Positions 8,700 through 18,264 of a stretch of DNA of 64,000 nucleotides are shown here, one piece after another (position 1 is the first letter of the stretch; each line of letters starts with the position of its first letter). The stretch comes from Pseudomonadota bacterium (GTDB lineage Bacteria > Pseudomonadota > Gammaproteobacteria > Xanthomonadales > Xanthomonadaceae). The translations under genes were made by a program, and so were the position numbers. Location of the stretch: contig JAEWGI010000019.1 of assembly GCA_023388355.1 (NCBI GenBank), positions 1-64,000 on the forward strand, given 5' to 3'. The notes under the pieces were generated by a model. It saw only the letters and a program-made list of their open reading frames with translations. It searched no databases and was not told the DNA's origin.

Positions 8700-8996
8700 G
8701 GGCGCGGGACTTAAACTTGAGTGCGTGAAAGACCGCGACATCTTAGGCGATCAACGCTCCGGACCGGTCGCGGAAGGGGAAATGCGCGCCGCGACCACGG
8801 ACACAAACGCGGACGCGGAGCGGCGGCAGGGGCCGGTGGAATCCGGCGGCCGCGACGGGCCGGATCCAACCCGGTACGGAGACTGGGAAAAGAACGGCCG
8901 TTGCATCGATTTCTGAGCTGACCGCGGGGCCGGCAACGGGCCTGCGGCAGATCGAGCCACGCGGCCGAGCGCCGCCAGCGAGGAGACCAGCCAGCA
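8700..8996. other. Divergent intergenic region ygfZ / sdhC
   Basis: A 297-nt stretch without a convincing gene. It must hold the promoters of ygfZ (leftward) and the sdh operon (rightward), but no confident -35/-10 pair stands out. TTGAGT at 8717-8722 is a possible -35 for rightward transcription, without a good -10 partner. Short open frames here lack ribosome binding sites and have shadow-like arginine-rich composition. Confidence 0.5.
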
Positions 8997-9392
8997 ATGG
9001 CACACCGCGAACGCCCCCTGTCGCCCTTCATGCTCGGGCAGACGTATCGGTTCCAGCTCACGTCGCTCATGTCCATCCTCCACCGCATCACCGGCATGTC
9101 GCTGGCGCTGGGCGGAATCTCGCTGGTGTGGTGGCTGATGTCCATCGCCATCGGCGGCGAAGCCTACGAATTCGCATTGCGCCAGTGGTCCTCGCCGCTG
9201 GGCATGGCCTTCCTGTTCGGCTTCACCCTGGCGCTGGTCTACCACCTGCTCAACGGAATCCGCCATTTGCTGTGGGACGCGGGCTGGGGCTTCGAGCTCC
9301 CCAGGGCCTACGCCACCGGCTATGCGGTGTTCGCGGTGGGTCTGGTGCTGACCGGGCTGATCTGGTTCTTCGGCATGAGGGGCATGGCATGA
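8997..9392 (+). CDS. sdhC: Succinate dehydrogenase cytochrome b556 subunit
   Basis: A 131-residue, three-helix membrane anchor of complex II (inner membrane). SILHRITG carries the ubiquinone-site residues S26 and R30, and YHLLNGIRHLLWD carries heme-ligand candidate H83 plus H90. Length matches SdhC (about 125-130). AGGAGACC lies about 12 nt upstream of the ATG. The stop overlaps the sdhD start by 4 nt. It is first in an sdhCDAB order. Family, order and residues leave little doubt. Confidence 0.95.
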   Translation: MAHRERPLSPFMLGQTYRFQLTSLMSILHRITGMSLALGGISLVWWLMSIAIGGEAYEFALRQWSSPLGMAFLFGFTLALVYHLLNGIRHLLWDAGWGFELPRAYATGYAVFAVGLVLTGLIWFFGMRGMA

Positions 9393-9799
9393 GCGGCGGC
9401 GGCGAAACCTCGCGCGCGGCACCGTTCCGCACGCCCCTCAAGCGCGCCCGCGGGCTCGGCTCGGGCAAGTCCGGCACCGGCCACTTCTGGACCCAGCGGG
9501 TGACCGCGATCGTGCTGGCGCCACTGGCGATCTGGTTCGTCTGGACCCTGGTCACCCTGGTCGGCGCGGATCTGGAGACGGCCCGCGCGATCATCGCCCG
9601 GCCCTGGAACACGATCATCTTCGCGGTGTTCCTGGTCACCATGTTCTGGCATGCCAAGCTGGGCCTGCAGATCGTGATCGAGGACTACGTGCACACGCGC
9701 TCGCTCGAGATCACCGCGCACTTCCTCAACAACTTCCTCTGCGGGCTGGGCGCCATCGCCTCGCTGTATGCGATCGCCCGCATCGCCTTTGCCACGTGA
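9389..9799 (+). CDS. sdhD: Succinate dehydrogenase membrane anchor subunit
   Basis: A 136-residue second membrane subunit of complex [22 protein letters not shown] begins the first helix. [19 protein letters not shown] includes the heme-ligand histidine H88 and the quinone-site D99-Y100 pair known from SdhD. Three hydrophobic segments are visible (about 38-58, 75-95, 110-135). The start ATG at 9389 overlaps the sdhC stop (ATGA), and sdhA follows after 7 nt, so the subunits are tightly coupled. Confidence 0.95.
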   Translation: MSGGGETSRAAPFRTPLKRARGLGSGKSGTGHFWTQRVTAIVLAPLAIWFVWTLVTLVGADLETARAIIARPWNTIIFAVFLVTMFWHAKLGLQIVIEDYVHTRSLEITAHFLNNFLCGLGAIASLYAIARIAFAT

Positions 9800-9806
9800 G
9801 CCCGCG

Positions 9807-11597
9807 ATGACGTCCGCCTATCCGATTACCGAACACCAGTACGACATGATCGTCGTCGGCGCCGGCGGCGCCGGCCTGCGCGCGACCTTCGGGCTCGCGC
9901 ATAAGGGCCTGAAGACCGCGTGCATCACCAAGGTCTTCCCGACCCGCTCGCATACCGTGGCGGCGCAGGGCGGCATTTCCGCCGCGCTGGGCAACATGGG
10001 CGAGGACGACTGGCGCTTCCACTTCTACGACACCATCAAGGGCTCGGACTGGCTGGGCGACCAGGACGCGATCCAGTACATGTGCCGCGAGGCGATCCCG
10101 GCGATCGTCGAACTCGAGCACCAGGGCGTGCCGTTCTCGCGCACCGAGGAAGGCAAGATCTACCAGCGTCCCTTCGGCGGCATGACCACGCACTACGGCA
10201 AGGGCACCGCGCAGCGCACCTGCGCCGCGGCCGACCGCACCGGCCACGCGATCCTGCACACGCTCTACCAGCAATCGCTGGCGCACGACGCCGAGTTCTT
10301 CATCGAGTACTTCGCGCTCGACCTGATCATGGACGAGGAGGGCGTGTGCCGCGGAGTACTCGCGCTCGACATGTCCGAGGGCACCCTGCACCTGTTCCGC
10401 GCCCACGGCACGGTGCTGGCAACGGGCGGCTACGGGCGCGCGTACTTCTCCGCGACCTCGGCCCACACTTGCACCGGCGACGGCGGCGGCATGGCGCTGC
10501 GCGCGGGCCTGGGGCTGCAGGACATGGAGTTCGTGCAGTTCCACCCCACCGGCATCTACGGCGCCGGCTGCCTGATCACCGAGGGCGTGCGCGGCGAAGG
10601 CGGCATCCTGCGCAACGCCAGCGGCGAGCGCTTCATGGAGCGCTACGCGCCCAACGCCAAGGACCTGGCCTCGCGCGACGTGGTCAGCCGCTCGATGACC
10701 ATCGAGATCCGCGAAGGTCGCGGCGTCGGCGAGCACAAGGACCACATCCATCTCGACCTGACCCACCTCGACCCGGCCGACATCCACAAGAAGCTGCCCG
10801 GCATCGCCGAGAGCGCCCGCATCTTCGCCGGCGTGGACGTCGAGAAGCAGCCGATCCCGGTGATCCCCACCGTGCACTACAACATGGGCGGCATCCCGAC
10901 CAACTACCACGGCGAGGTGGTGCAGCTGAAGAACGGCGACCCGGACGCGGTGGTGCCGGGCCTGTACGCGATCGGCGAAGCGGCCTGCGTGTCGGTGCAC
11001 GGCGCCAACCGCCTGGGCTCGAACTCGCTGCTCGACCTGGTGGTGTTCGGGCGCGCGGTGGCCAACCGCTGCGCCGGGACGATCAGGCCGAACCAGCCGC
11101 ACAAGCGCCTGGCCGGCGATGCCACCGACAAGGCGGTCTCCAACCTCGACCGCCTGCGCAACGCCAGCGGCGACACGCCGACGGCCGTGATCCGCGACCG
11201 CATGCAGCGCTCGATGCAGGACCATGCCGCGGTGTTCCGCACCCAGGAGACGCTCGCCCAGGGCGTCGAGCAGGTCCGGCGGATCCGCGACTCCTTCGCC
11301 GACGTGCGCGTGAGCGACCGTTCGCTGGTCTGGAACTCCGACCTGATCGAGACCCTGGAGCTGCAGAACCTGCTGGGCCAGGCGCTGGTGACGATCACGT
11401 CCGCGGAGAACCGCAAGGAATCGCGCGGCGCCCACGCGCGCGAGGACTTCCCCGACCGTGACGACGCGAACTGGCACAAGCACACCCAGTGCTGGATGGA
11501 CGAGGCAGGCAATACCCGCATCGACTACCGCCCCGTGCACATGTACACCCTCGACGACGAAGTCGAGGTGGTACCGCCCGTGGCACGCGTTTACTGA
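9807..11597 (+). CDS. sdhA: Succinate dehydrogenase flavoprotein subunit
   Basis: A 596-residue catalytic flavoprotein of complex II, oxidising succinate to fumarate. The FAD dinucleotide fold [11 protein letters not shown] is at residues 17-25, and H49 in [10 protein letters not shown] is the covalent 8-alpha-FAD attachment site. [21 protein letters not shown] contributes active-site residues, and [19 protein letters not shown] is the C-terminal FAD clamp. The ATG at 9807 is chosen over an upstream in-frame ATG at 9768 that lies within sdhD. Covalent flavinylation would need SdhE, encoded 1 kb downstream. An unusual palindromic repeat separates it from sdhB. Confidence 0.97.
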   Translation: MTSAYPITEHQYDMIVVGAGGAGLRATFGLAHKGLKTACITKVFPTRSHTVAAQGGISAALGNMGEDDWRFHFYDTIKGSDWLGDQDAIQYMCREAIPAIVELEHQGVPFSRTEEGKIYQRPFGGMTTHYGKGTAQRTCAAADRTGHAILHTLYQQSLAHDAEFFIEYFALDLIMDEEGVCRGVLALDMSEGTLHLFRAHGTVLATGGYGRAYFSATSAHTCTGDGGGMALRAGLGLQDMEFVQFHPTGIYGAGCLITEGVRGEGGILRNASGERFMERYAPNAKDLASRDVVSRSMTIEIREGRGVGEHKDHIHLDLTHLDPADIHKKLPGIAESARIFAGVDVEKQPIPVIPTVHYNMGGIPTNYHGEVVQLKNGDPDAVVPGLYAIGEAACVSVHGANRLGSNSLLDLVVFGRAVANRCAGTIRPNQPHKRLAGDATDKAVSNLDRLRNASGDTPTAVIRDRMQRSMQDHAAVFRTQETLAQGVEQVRRIRDSFADVRVSDRSLVWNSDLIETLELQNLLGQALVTITSAENRKESRGAHAREDFPDRDDANWHKHTQCWMDEAGNTRIDYRPVHMYTLDDEVEVVPPVARVY

Positions 11598-11599
11598 AG

Positions 11600-11697
11600 C
11601 CGGGATTGGGGATTCGGGATCGGGGATTCGCATCAGCAATCCGATATGAATCCCGCTTGTCCGAATCCCGAATCCCCAATTCCGAATCCCGGATTCT
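11600..11697. repeat. GGGATTC-type palindromic repeat between sdhA and sdhB
   Basis: The 107-nt gap between sdhA and sdhB is filled by iterations of GGGATTCG on one side (11600-11630) and CCGAATCCC on the other (11660-11697). They form a long imperfect inverted repeat with a roughly 30-nt centre. The outer arms CCGGGATT and AATCCCGG match exactly. It resembles the REP-like elements scattered in Xanthomonadaceae. It sits inside an operon and could form an mRNA hairpin that limits or stabilises one part of the transcript (inference). Confidence 0.8.
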
Positions 11698-11704
11698 AGA
11701 AAAA

Positions 11705-12490
11705 ATGGCCGAATTCACCCTCCCGAAGAACTCGAAGATCGGCAAGGGCCGCCACTTCAAGGCGCCGGCCGATGCGACGCGCGTGCGCACCTTCAAGGTG
11801 TATCGCTGGAACCCGGACGACGACCGGAACCCGCGCACCGACACCTACGAGGTCGACCTCGACAAGTGCGGGCCGATGGTCCTGGACGCGCTGATCAAGA
11901 TCAAGAACGAGGTCGACCCGACCCTGACCTTCCGCCGCTCCTGCCGCGAGGGCATCTGCGGCTCGTGCGCGATGAATATCGACGGCACCAACACCCTGGC
12001 CTGCACGCGCGCGATCGACGATTGCGCCAAGGCCGAGGTGCCGATCTACCCGCTGCCGCACATGAGCGTGGTCAAGGACCTGGTGCCGGACCTGACCCAC
12101 TTCTACGCCCAGTACGCCTCGATCCAGCCCTGGCTGCGCACCCAGAGCACGCCGCCGCCGGACCGCGAGCGCCTGCAGTCGCCGGCCGACCGCGACAAGC
12201 TCGACGGCCTGTACGAATGCATCCTGTGCGCCTGCTGCAGCACCGCCTGCCCGAGCTACTGGTGGAACGGCGAGCGCTACCTGGGGCCGGCGATCCTGCT
12301 GCAGGCCTACCGCTGGATCGTCGACAGCCGCGACGAGGACACCGGCGCGCGGCTGGACGACCTCGAGGATCCGTTCAAGCTCTACCGCTGCCACACCATC
12401 ATGAACTGCACCCGCACCTGTCCCAAGGGCCTGAACCCGGCCAAGGCGATCGGTTCGATCAAGCAGCTGATGCTGGCACGGCACGGCTGA
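11705..12490 (+). CDS. sdhB: Succinate dehydrogenase iron-sulfur subunit
   Basis: A 261-residue electron-transfer subunit. The N-terminal ferredoxin domain has C80, C85, C88 ([10 protein letters not shown]) and C100 for the [2Fe-2S] cluster. The C-terminal domain has [12 protein letters not shown] (C172-C182) and [14 protein letters not shown] (C229, C235, C239) for the [4Fe-4S] and [3Fe-4S] clusters. ATG at 11705 follows a short A-rich stretch; no strong Shine-Dalgarno is seen, and the preceding repeat hairpin may influence translation. Length fits the family, with a slightly extended N terminus. Confidence 0.96.
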   Translation: MAEFTLPKNSKIGKGRHFKAPADATRVRTFKVYRWNPDDDRNPRTDTYEVDLDKCGPMVLDALIKIKNEVDPTLTFRRSCREGICGSCAMNIDGTNTLACTRAIDDCAKAEVPIYPLPHMSVVKDLVPDLTHFYAQYASIQPWLRTQSTPPPDRERLQSPADRDKLDGLYECILCACCSTACPSYWWNGERYLGPAILLQAYRWIVDSRDEDTGARLDDLEDPFKLYRCHTIMNCTRTCPKGLNPAKAIGSIKQLMLARHG

Positions 12491-12510
12491 TACGCGCGCC
12501 GTTCCTGCCC

Positions 12511-12581
12511 GAGCGGCTCCAGCCGGGAGTGGACCGACGATCCATCGCCTGCATGGATGGCGTCGCGGCTGAAGCCGCTCC
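12511..12581. repeat. GAGCGGCTYCAGCCG inverted repeat downstream of sdhB
   Basis: GAGCGGCTCCAGCCGGGA (12511-12528) faces TCGCGGCTGAAGCCGCTCC (12563-12581). The same core occurs as perfect long arms at 31345-31424, so this is a second, diverged copy of a dispersed repeat. It lies between sdhB and sdhE. Confidence 0.7.
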
Positions 12582-12596
12582 CGCGGGGGAAATCGC

Positions 12597-12857
12597 ATGC
12601 CCGACCCATCCGCCGACTCCGAACTCAAGCGCATCCGCTGGCGCTGCCGGCGCGGCATGCGCGAGCTCGACCAGCTGTTCGAGCGCTGGTTGGACCAGGC
12701 ATGGGCGGCGGCTTCCGAATCCGAGCGCGGGGTTTTCCTACGCCTGCTGGACTGCGAGGACGATAGGCTCTGGCACTGGTTCATGGGGCACGAGGCCGCC
12801 AGCGATGCCGAACTCGACGCGCTCGTCCAGCGCATCCGCCAGCTGCCGCCAGGCTAG
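12597..12857 (+). CDS. sdhE: FAD assembly factor SdhE
   Basis: An 86-residue helical protein of the SdhE (DUF339/YgfY) family, which promotes covalent attachment of FAD to SdhA and FrdA. The diagnostic RGxxE motif appears as RRGMRELD at residues 18-25, where G and E contact the flavoprotein. [16 protein letters not shown] is the conserved second half. Length is typical (about 80-90). The ATG at 12597 has GGGGGAAA just upstream. Position after sdhB supports cotranscription despite the intervening repeat. The ygfX reading frame begins inside its 3' end. Confidence 0.93.
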   Translation: MPDPSADSELKRIRWRCRRGMRELDQLFERWLDQAWAAASESERGVFLRLLDCEDDRLWHWFMGHEAASDAELDALVQRIRQLPPG

Positions 12858-13284
12858 CCCTGCCAGCCTTTCCTGCCGGCTGCAGTGGCGGCCCTCGCGC
12901 TGGCTGCACGCGGCGCTGCTCGCGCTGGCTGCGCTGGCCGCGTTCTCGATCCTGGCCTCGGAGATGCCCCGGGCCGCGGCGTGGCCGCTGGCGCTGGCGG
13001 CGCTGGGCCACGGCGTGCTGCTGTTGCTGCGCGAGCGCGGCCGGCCGCCGCGCGAGCTCCTGCTGCACGGCGCGGCGGCGCCCACGGTGGATGGCGTCCC
13101 GATCGCGGACTTCGACCTGCGCTGGCGCGGACCGCTGGCGTTCGCCGCGTGGCGCGATGCCGACGGCCGTCGCCAGCGCGCCACGTGGTGGCCCGATACG
13201 CTCGCGCCCGCGCAGCGACGTGAACTGCGACTGGCCATGCCGCCGCCGCCGGCTGCGCGGCGGCGGCGTTCGATGGCACCATAG
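12805..13284 (+). CDS. YgfX-like membrane protein (CptA family)
   Basis: A 159-residue reading frame starting at ATG 12805, inside the sdhE 3' end (53-nt overlap). Residues 24-70 give a two-helix membrane hairpin ([18 protein letters not shown] ... [15 protein letters not shown]), followed by a soluble part with [27 protein letters not shown]. The short N-terminal stretch, hydrophobic hairpin, WWPD..L ending and position directly after sdhE are those of YgfX, a small inner-membrane protein encoded with sdhE. Reported roles (envelope, FtsZ/MreB effects, 'CptA toxin') are not settled. The exact start is uncertain because the first 20 residues look weakly constrained. Confidence 0.65.
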   Translation: MPNSTRSSSASASCRQASPASLSCRLQWRPSRWLHAALLALAALAAFSILASEMPRAAAWPLALAALGHGVLLLLRERGRPPRELLLHGAAAPTVDGVPIADFDLRWRGPLAFAAWRDADGRRQRATWWPDTLAPAQRRELRLAMPPPPAARRRRSMAP

Positions 13285-13411
13285 CGCGCTCCGACGCAGC
13301 CGGCCCGACCGCCCATGGCGACACCCCAGCGCACTCCCCGAAGCATGGCCTGCGCCGCGCAGCCGACGCGCGCGACATCGGCCTGCGGTACGGACTGAGC
13401 GCGCGCCCGGC

Positions 13412-14665
13412 ATGTTCAAGCCCGTTTCAGTCGCCATCGGCCTGCGCTACCTGCGCGCCAAGCGCCGCAACGGCTTCATCTCCTTCATCTCGCTGGCCTC
13501 GATCCTCGGCATCGCCATCGGCGTGATGGTGCTGATCACCACCCTGGCGGTGATGAGCGGCTTCCAGCGCGAGATCAAGGACCGCATGCTCGGCATGGTC
13601 GCGCACGCCACGGTCAGCGCCGACGGCGAGGCAATGGTCGGCTGGCCGCACGCGATCGAGGTCGCCAAGCGCGACCCGCGCGTCTCCGGCGCCGCGCCGT
13701 ACATCGATGCGCAGGCGCTGCTGCGCGGCGCGCGCCAGGAGCCGGCGGCGATCCGCGGCGTGGCGCCGCAGGACGAGGCGCAGGTGTCGGACCTGGCCGA
13801 ATGGATGGTGCAGGGCGCGCTGTCGGACCTGGCGCCGGGCGAGTTCAACATCGTGCTGGGCAAGGAGCTGGCGCAGTGGCTGGGCGTGCGCGTGGGCGAC
13901 AAGGTGGTGGTCACCACCGATTTCCAGGTCACGCCGATGGGGGCGATGCCGCAGCTCAAGCGCTTCACCGTCAGCGGCCTCTTCGAGGCCGGTTACCAGG
14001 ATTTCGACCGGCGCCTGGCGGTGGTCAACATCCAGGACGCGCAGCGGCTGCTGCGGATGGGCGAGGGCGTCACCGGCGTGCGCCTGAAGCTGCACGACAT
14101 GGACCAGGCCTGGAACGTCGCCGCCGACCTGGCCCAGGCGCTTGCCGAGCAAAGCCACAGCTATTACCGGGTCAGCGACTGGAGCATGGAGAACGCCAAC
14201 ATGTTCCGCGCGCTGAAGCTCGAGAAGACCATGATCGGCATCCTGCTGTCGCTGATCATCCTGATGGGCGCGTTCTCGCTGCTCAGCTCGCAGGTGATGC
14301 TGGTGACCGACAAGCTGGCGGACATCGCCATCCTGCGCACGCTCGGGCTCACGCCCGGCGGGGTGATGGGCGTATTCGTGGTGCAGGGCACGATGATCGG
14401 GCTGATCGGCACCGTCGCCGGGGTGGCTGGAGGCCTGCTGCTGACCTTCAACCTCGAGCACATCCTGCGTGCGATCGAGCGCGCCTTCGACGTGGTGCTG
14501 ATGCCCGAGGACGTGTATTACGTGACCGGCCTGCCGATCGACATGCAGGCCGGCGACGTGGTCATGATCGCCGCGGTGGCGCTGCTGATGGCGTTCCTGG
14601 CCACGATCTACCCGGCCTGGCGCGCCGCGCGCACGGCGCCGGCGGAGGCGCTGCGGTATGAATGA
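13412..14665 (+). CDS. Lipoprotein-releasing ABC transporter permease (LolC/LolE family)
   Basis: A 417-residue inner-membrane permease that extracts mature lipoproteins from the inner membrane for LolA. N-terminal [35 protein letters not shown] is the LolC/E signature and first membrane helix. A periplasmic MacB-like domain follows (about 45-265). The C terminus has three helices of FtsX type, including [21 protein letters not shown] and the end motif [17 protein letters not shown]. It overlaps lolD by 8 nt. Only one permease gene is present, so it could be a homodimerising LolF-like protein, or the second subunit may lie elsewhere; the sequence does not decide between these. Confidence 0.92.
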   Translation: MFKPVSVAIGLRYLRAKRRNGFISFISLASILGIAIGVMVLITTLAVMSGFQREIKDRMLGMVAHATVSADGEAMVGWPHAIEVAKRDPRVSGAAPYIDAQALLRGARQEPAAIRGVAPQDEAQVSDLAEWMVQGALSDLAPGEFNIVLGKELAQWLGVRVGDKVVVTTDFQVTPMGAMPQLKRFTVSGLFEAGYQDFDRRLAVVNIQDAQRLLRMGEGVTGVRLKLHDMDQAWNVAADLAQALAEQSHSYYRVSDWSMENANMFRALKLEKTMIGILLSLIILMGAFSLLSSQVMLVTDKLADIAILRTLGLTPGGVMGVFVVQGTMIGLIGTVAGVAGGLLLTFNLEHILRAIERAFDVVLMPEDVYYVTGLPIDMQAGDVVMIAAVALLMAFLATIYPAWRAARTAPAEALRYE

Positions 14666-15446
14666 GAGCAGGGAGCCGGGAAGACCGGACATTCGTCCGT
14701 TGAAGACCGGGGGCCGGGAACCGGAACAGCAGGGCGCCGCGACCGACGTGTATTCGGGCGAGGTGATCCGGGCAGAGGCCCTGGGCAAGACCTATGCCGA
14801 GGGGCGGATGCGCACGCCGGTGTTCGACGGGCTGGATTTCCAGGTCGAGGCGGGTGAGACCGTCGCCATCCTTGGCGCGTCGGGTGCGGGCAAGAGCACC
14901 CTGCTGCACCTGCTGGGCGGACTGGATACGCCGACCGCGGGCGAGGTCTACGTCGCCGGGCACAGGATGAGCGCGCTGTCGGATGCCGAGCGCGGGCGGC
15001 TGCGCAATCGCGCGCTCGGCTTCGTCTACCAGTTCCACCACCTGCTGCCGGAGTTCACCGCGCTGGAGAACGTGATGCTGCCGCTGCTGCTGGGCGGCAG
15101 CGCGGTCGAGGCCGCATCGACGCGCGCGCGCGAACTGCTTGAAGCGGTCGGCCTCGGCCACCGGCTCGAGCACAAGCCGGGCGAGCTGTCCGGCGGCGAA
15201 CGCCAGCGTGCGGCGGTGGCGCGCGCCCTGGTCAACCGCCCGGCCTGCGTGCTGGGCGACGAGCCCACCGGCAACCTCGACGAGCGCACCGCCGCGACCG
15301 TGTTCGAACTGATGCTGGAACTCAACCGCGCCCAGCGCACCAGCCTGGCCCTGGTCACCCACGACCGCCGGCTGGCGCGAAAGCTCGACCGCGTGGTCGA
15401 ACTGCACGAGGGCAAACTCAGGCAGGTGGCGCGCGACGCGATCTAG
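14658..15446 (+). CDS. lolD: Lipoprotein-releasing ABC transporter ATPase LolD
   Basis: A 262-residue ATPase powering lipoprotein release. Walker A GASGAGKS is at 73-80. [24 protein letters not shown] is the Q-loop region typical of LolD. The signature motif is LSGGERQ, Walker B is [12 protein letters not shown], and the H-loop is LVTHD. The first 34 residues (arginine/proline/glycine-rich) extend beyond the usual LolD start at about '[10 protein letters not shown]'. A later start is possible, but no in-frame ATG lies between. It overlaps the permease stop by 8 nt. Confidence 0.93.
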   Translation: MNESREPGRPDIRPLKTGGREPEQQGAATDVYSGEVIRAEALGKTYAEGRMRTPVFDGLDFQVEAGETVAILGASGAGKSTLLHLLGGLDTPTAGEVYVAGHRMSALSDAERGRLRNRALGFVYQFHHLLPEFTALENVMLPLLLGGSAVEAASTRARELLEAVGLGHRLEHKPGELSGGERQRAAVARALVNRPACVLGDEPTGNLDERTAATVFELMLELNRAQRTSLALVTHDRRLARKLDRVVELHEGKLRQVARDAI

Positions 15447-15491
15447 GGTGGGCCAGGAAGCTTGGCGTCACACCGGGCTTGGTGGGCCCCC

Positions 15492-15668
15492 GGCTTTCGC
15501 CGCGTCTGGAGCGGCCCCCATCCCGACCTTCCGCCTGCGAAGGGCGCAATGCCCTGCCTTGCGGGGAAAGGAACAAAGCCGCGACCGCGCAACTAGGCCT
15601 GCTCCCTCCCCCGCACAGCGGGGGAGGGCTGGGGTGGGGGCCAGGCTTTCGCCGCGCCTGATGCGGCC
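15492..15668. repeat. Composite palindromic/direct repeat between lolD and rluB
   Basis: The convergent lolD-rluB gap (15447-15668) is mostly repeat. A 25-nt unit beginning GGCTTTCGCCGCG occurs at 15492-15516 and again, with three mismatches, at 15644-15668, ending at the rluB stop. Between them lie GGCCCCCATCCC (15513-15524), a perfect 11-bp hairpin CCCTCCCCCGC/GCGGGGGAGGG (15604-15614, 15618-15628) and GGGGTGGGGGCC (15631-15642). The hairpin unit recurs at 29470-29570 and 57631-57677. It may double as a bidirectional terminator. Confidence 0.8.
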
Positions 15669-17129
15669 TCAGCGATTCCCACCGCGCGGACCGCGATTCC
15701 CGCCACCGCGATTGCCGCCACCGCCGCCGGGCCGCGGGCCCTTGGGACGGTTGTTGCCGCCCGGGCGCGGGCCGCGCGGGCGGGCTGTGCCGGGGTTTTG
15801 GCCGGGTGAGGCGTGGTCGGAGGGGAAGCTCACCGCGCCGCCCGGGTGCCCGTAGGGATGTGCGGCCTTGGCGCGGCCCTGGCCACCGCCCGGGCCGCGC
15901 TTCTTGCCCGGGCCTGGCTTGCGCGGGCCGCGGCCGTCGGCGTTGCGGTGTCCGGCCGGGCCGGTGTCGACGCCGTCGGGCACGTACCAGGTGCGGAACG
16001 CGGCCGGATTGCCGTCCGGAAGCGGCTTGGGGCCCTTGGTCTTGCGCTGCTTGAACGGTTTCTGCGACTGCTTGGCCGCCTGTTCGCCGCTCACCGTCAG
16101 CCCACCGTGCGGCTTCTTGCCGCCGCGGCCGCGACGGTCCTCGCGCACATGGTCGAAGCGGCGCAGTTCGCGCCCTTCGTCGGCGGTGTTGTGGCCGTTG
16201 ACGTAGCCCTGCGGACGGCGGTCGCCGCCCACGTGCACGGTCGATTTCGACGCCTTGCGCTGGCCGATCACCGGCAGCAGGGTCAGCGCCGGCGGCGGGC
16301 CTTCCTCCAGCTTGAGTTCCTTGCGCAGGGCCTCGACCTGGGCGTCGGACAGTTCCTGCGACTGCCCGCGCAGCAGCGTCTGCGGCAGCGACACCTGGCC
16401 ATAGCGGATGCGCTTGAGGCGGCTGACCTGGCAGCCCTGCGATTCCCACAGCCGGCGCACCTCGCGGTTGCGGCCCTCCTTGAGCAGCACCTGGAACCAT
16501 TCGTTCGAATCGGTGCCGCCGATGCGCTTGATCTGGTCGAACTTCGCCGGCCCGTCCTCCAGCGCCACGCCACGGGCGAGGCGGTCGACGATCTTCTCCG
16601 ACACCGTTTCCTCGCCCTCGGGCGCGCGCACCCGGGACACGTACTCGCGTTCGATCTCGAACGAGGGATGCATCATCGCGTTGGCCAGCTCGCCGTCGGT
16701 GGTGAGCAGCAGCAGGCCGGTGGTGTTGATGTCGAGGCGGCCGATCGCGATCCAGCGCGCGCCCTTGAGCGCGGGCAGGGATTCGAAGATCGTCGGACGG
16801 CCCTCGGGATCCTCGCGCGTGGTCACCTCGCCTTCGGGCTTGTTGTACATCAGCACCCGGGCCGGTTCGGTCAGGGCGCTGGCGACGAACTGGCGGCCGT
16901 CGATCTCGATGCGGTCGCCGCCCTTGACCGACATGCCGGTCTGGGCGGTCTCGCCGTTGACCTTGACCAGGCCGTCGGCGATGCGCTGTTCCAGCGCGCG
17001 GCGCGAGCCGAGGCCGGCCTGGGCCAGCACCTTGTGCAGGCGCTCTTCAAGCTTCGGGGTGTCGGCAGCCTTGTCTTCGCTGCGCTTGAGCGACAGCTTG
17101 CGGCTGCCGCCTGGGTGTTGCTCACTCAT
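15669..17129 (-). CDS. rluB: Ribosomal large-subunit pseudouridine synthase RluB
   Basis: A 486-residue enzyme forming pseudouridine 2605 in 23S rRNA. The S4 RNA-binding domain is at about 27-75 (ERLHKVLAQAGLGSRRALEQ). The RsuA-family catalytic domain follows, with nucleophile D133 in GRLDINTTGLLLLT; EGRNREVRRLWESQG is the conserved C-terminal motif. Residues after about 290 form a long, basic, low-complexity tail that becomes an RGG/PGG-type repeat (GGGGGNRGGGNRGPRGGNR), probably disordered and RNA-binding. E. coli RluB is about 290 residues, so the tail is a large extension. ATG at 17129 lies 8 nt inside the scpB end, so it is cotranscribed with scpAB. Confidence 0.94.
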   Translation of the reverse strand: MSEQHPGGSRKLSLKRSEDKAADTPKLEERLHKVLAQAGLGSRRALEQRIADGLVKVNGETAQTGMSVKGGDRIEIDGRQFVASALTEPARVLMYNKPEGEVTTREDPEGRPTIFESLPALKGARWIAIGRLDINTTGLLLLTTDGELANAMMHPSFEIEREYVSRVRAPEGEETVSEKIVDRLARGVALEDGPAKFDQIKRIGGTDSNEWFQVLLKEGRNREVRRLWESQGCQVSRLKRIRYGQVSLPQTLLRGQSQELSDAQVEALRKELKLEEGPPPALTLLPVIGQRKASKSTVHVGGDRRPQGYVNGHNTADEGRELRRFDHVREDRRGRGGKKPHGGLTVSGEQAAKQSQKPFKQRKTKGPKPLPDGNPAAFRTWYVPDGVDTGPAGHRNADGRGPRKPGPGKKRGPGGGQGRAKAAHPYGHPGGAVSFPSDHASPGQNPGTARPRGPRPGGNNRPKGPRPGGGGGNRGGGNRGPRGGNR

Positions 17130-18111
17130 GTCTGCTCCGGACGCTGTCGCCGTCGTCGGCGAGGGCGTCGTGCTGTCCGGCCTCGGCATTGTCGCCGTCG
17201 GCCAGGGGGTGGTCTGTGTCGGGTGAATCGTCGACATCGACATCGTCGCTGTCGGCATCGGTATCGGTATCGGTATCGGCGGCTTCGGGATCGACGACGC
17301 TGTCGTCGTCGAACCCCGGCGCATCCGCATCGGCCGGGTGACCGGGGGCGTCCAGCGCTGCGTCGCCTGCCGCGTCGCCGGCCTCGTCCGACGCGTCGTC
17401 GCCAGCGGCGGCAACGGCGGTGTCCGCATCGTCCGCCGGCACATCGCCTCCGGCATATTCCGCTGCCTCATCGTTGGCGGCAGGGTCGCCGGCGTCCCGG
17501 TCCCCGCCTTCCTGCAATCCGTCGGCCCCTGCGATCCCGCCCACGCCGCGGCCGCCCTCGAATTCGAACTGCGGTTCGAGTTCGCCGAAATCCTTGAGCT
17601 CCGACAGCGGCGGCAGTTCGTCCAGGCGCTTGAGGCCGAAGTAGTCGAGGAAGGCCTTGGTGGTGCCCAGCAGCTCCGGCCGGCCCGGCATGTCGCGATG
17701 ACCGACGACGCGGATCCACTCGCGCTCCTCCAGCGCCTTGACGATGTTGCTGCTGGTGGCCACGCCGCGCACCTGCTCGATCTCGCCGCGGGTGATCGGC
17801 TGGCGGTAGGCGATCAGGGCCAGCGTTTCCAGGGTGGCGCGGGTGTACTTGACCTGGCGCTCGGTCCACAGCCGCGCCACCCAGGCGTGCACGTCGGCCT
17901 GGACCTGGTAGCGCCAGCCCGAGGCGACTTCGACCAGCTCGATGCCGCGCCCGGCGGCATCGGCCTGGAGCGCTTCGAGCGCGGCCTGGATGCTGCCTTC
18001 CGGGGCGGGTTCGTCGAGCGGGAACAGCGCGCCCAGCTGCACCACGGTCAGCGGCTGGCTCGACGCCAGCAGCGCGGCCTCGATGATGCGGTTGATGAGG
18101 ATCTGATCCAT
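17122..18111 (-). CDS. scpB: Segregation and condensation protein B
   Basis: A 329-residue kleisin-associated winged-helix protein of the SMC-ScpAB condensin. Residues 1-200 carry two winged helices: INRIIEAALLASSQPLTVVQLGALF at the start and TLETLALIAYRQPITRGEIEQVRGVATSSNIVKALEEREWI in the middle, then LLGTTKAFLDYFGL. From about residue 215 it has an acidic, Ala/Asp-rich tail of roughly 115 residues. Part of the tail is encoded by a tandem hexamer (DTDTDTDADSDD). Such tails occur in other Xanthomonadales but are poorly conserved. ATG at 18111 is used; a longer frame to 18243 starts within an intergenic hairpin region. Confidence 0.93.
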   Translation of the reverse strand: MDQILINRIIEAALLASSQPLTVVQLGALFPLDEPAPEGSIQAALEALQADAAGRGIELVEVASGWRYQVQADVHAWVARLWTERQVKYTRATLETLALIAYRQPITRGEIEQVRGVATSSNIVKALEEREWIRVVGHRDMPGRPELLGTTKAFLDYFGLKRLDELPPLSELKDFGELEPQFEFEGGRGVGGIAGADGLQEGGDRDAGDPAANDEAAEYAGGDVPADDADTAVAAAGDDASDEAGDAAGDAALDAPGHPADADAPGFDDDSVVDPEAADTDTDTDADSDDVDVDDSPDTDHPLADGDNAEAGQHDALADDGDSVRSRHE

Positions 18112-18212
18112 GCCTGGTTTGTTGCTGTTGATGGTTGGTGGCTGTGCCGGCAGGGGGCGCCGGCTGTCGGTTTCGGTGCGGTGGGCAGGCGTTGGTGGTC
18201 GGTGGGTGGGAG

Positions 18213-18228
18213 GTGCGGAGCGCCGCAC
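18213..18228. other. Small hairpin between scpA and scpB
   Basis: GTGCGG (18213-18218) and CCGCAC (18223-18228) form a six-pair stem within the 153-nt gap between scpA and scpB. The flanks are rich in GGTTGGTGG on one side and CCAGCCACC on the other, so a longer imperfect fold is possible. Function unknown. Confidence 0.4.
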
Positions 18229-18264
18229 TTCACCAGCCACCAACTACCAGCCACCGACCCCGCC

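Noticed and set aside
8721..8921. Small plus-strand open frame between ygfZ and sdhC
   Set aside because: GTG start without a ribosome binding site, arginine/glycine-rich shadow composition, no family resemblance.
15604..15628. CCCTCCCCCGC hairpin as a CRISPR-like or simple rho-independent terminator signal
   Set aside because: There are no regularly spaced repeats with unique spacers, and no U-tract follows. Its recurrence elsewhere fits a dispersed palindromic repeat better, although termination is possible.
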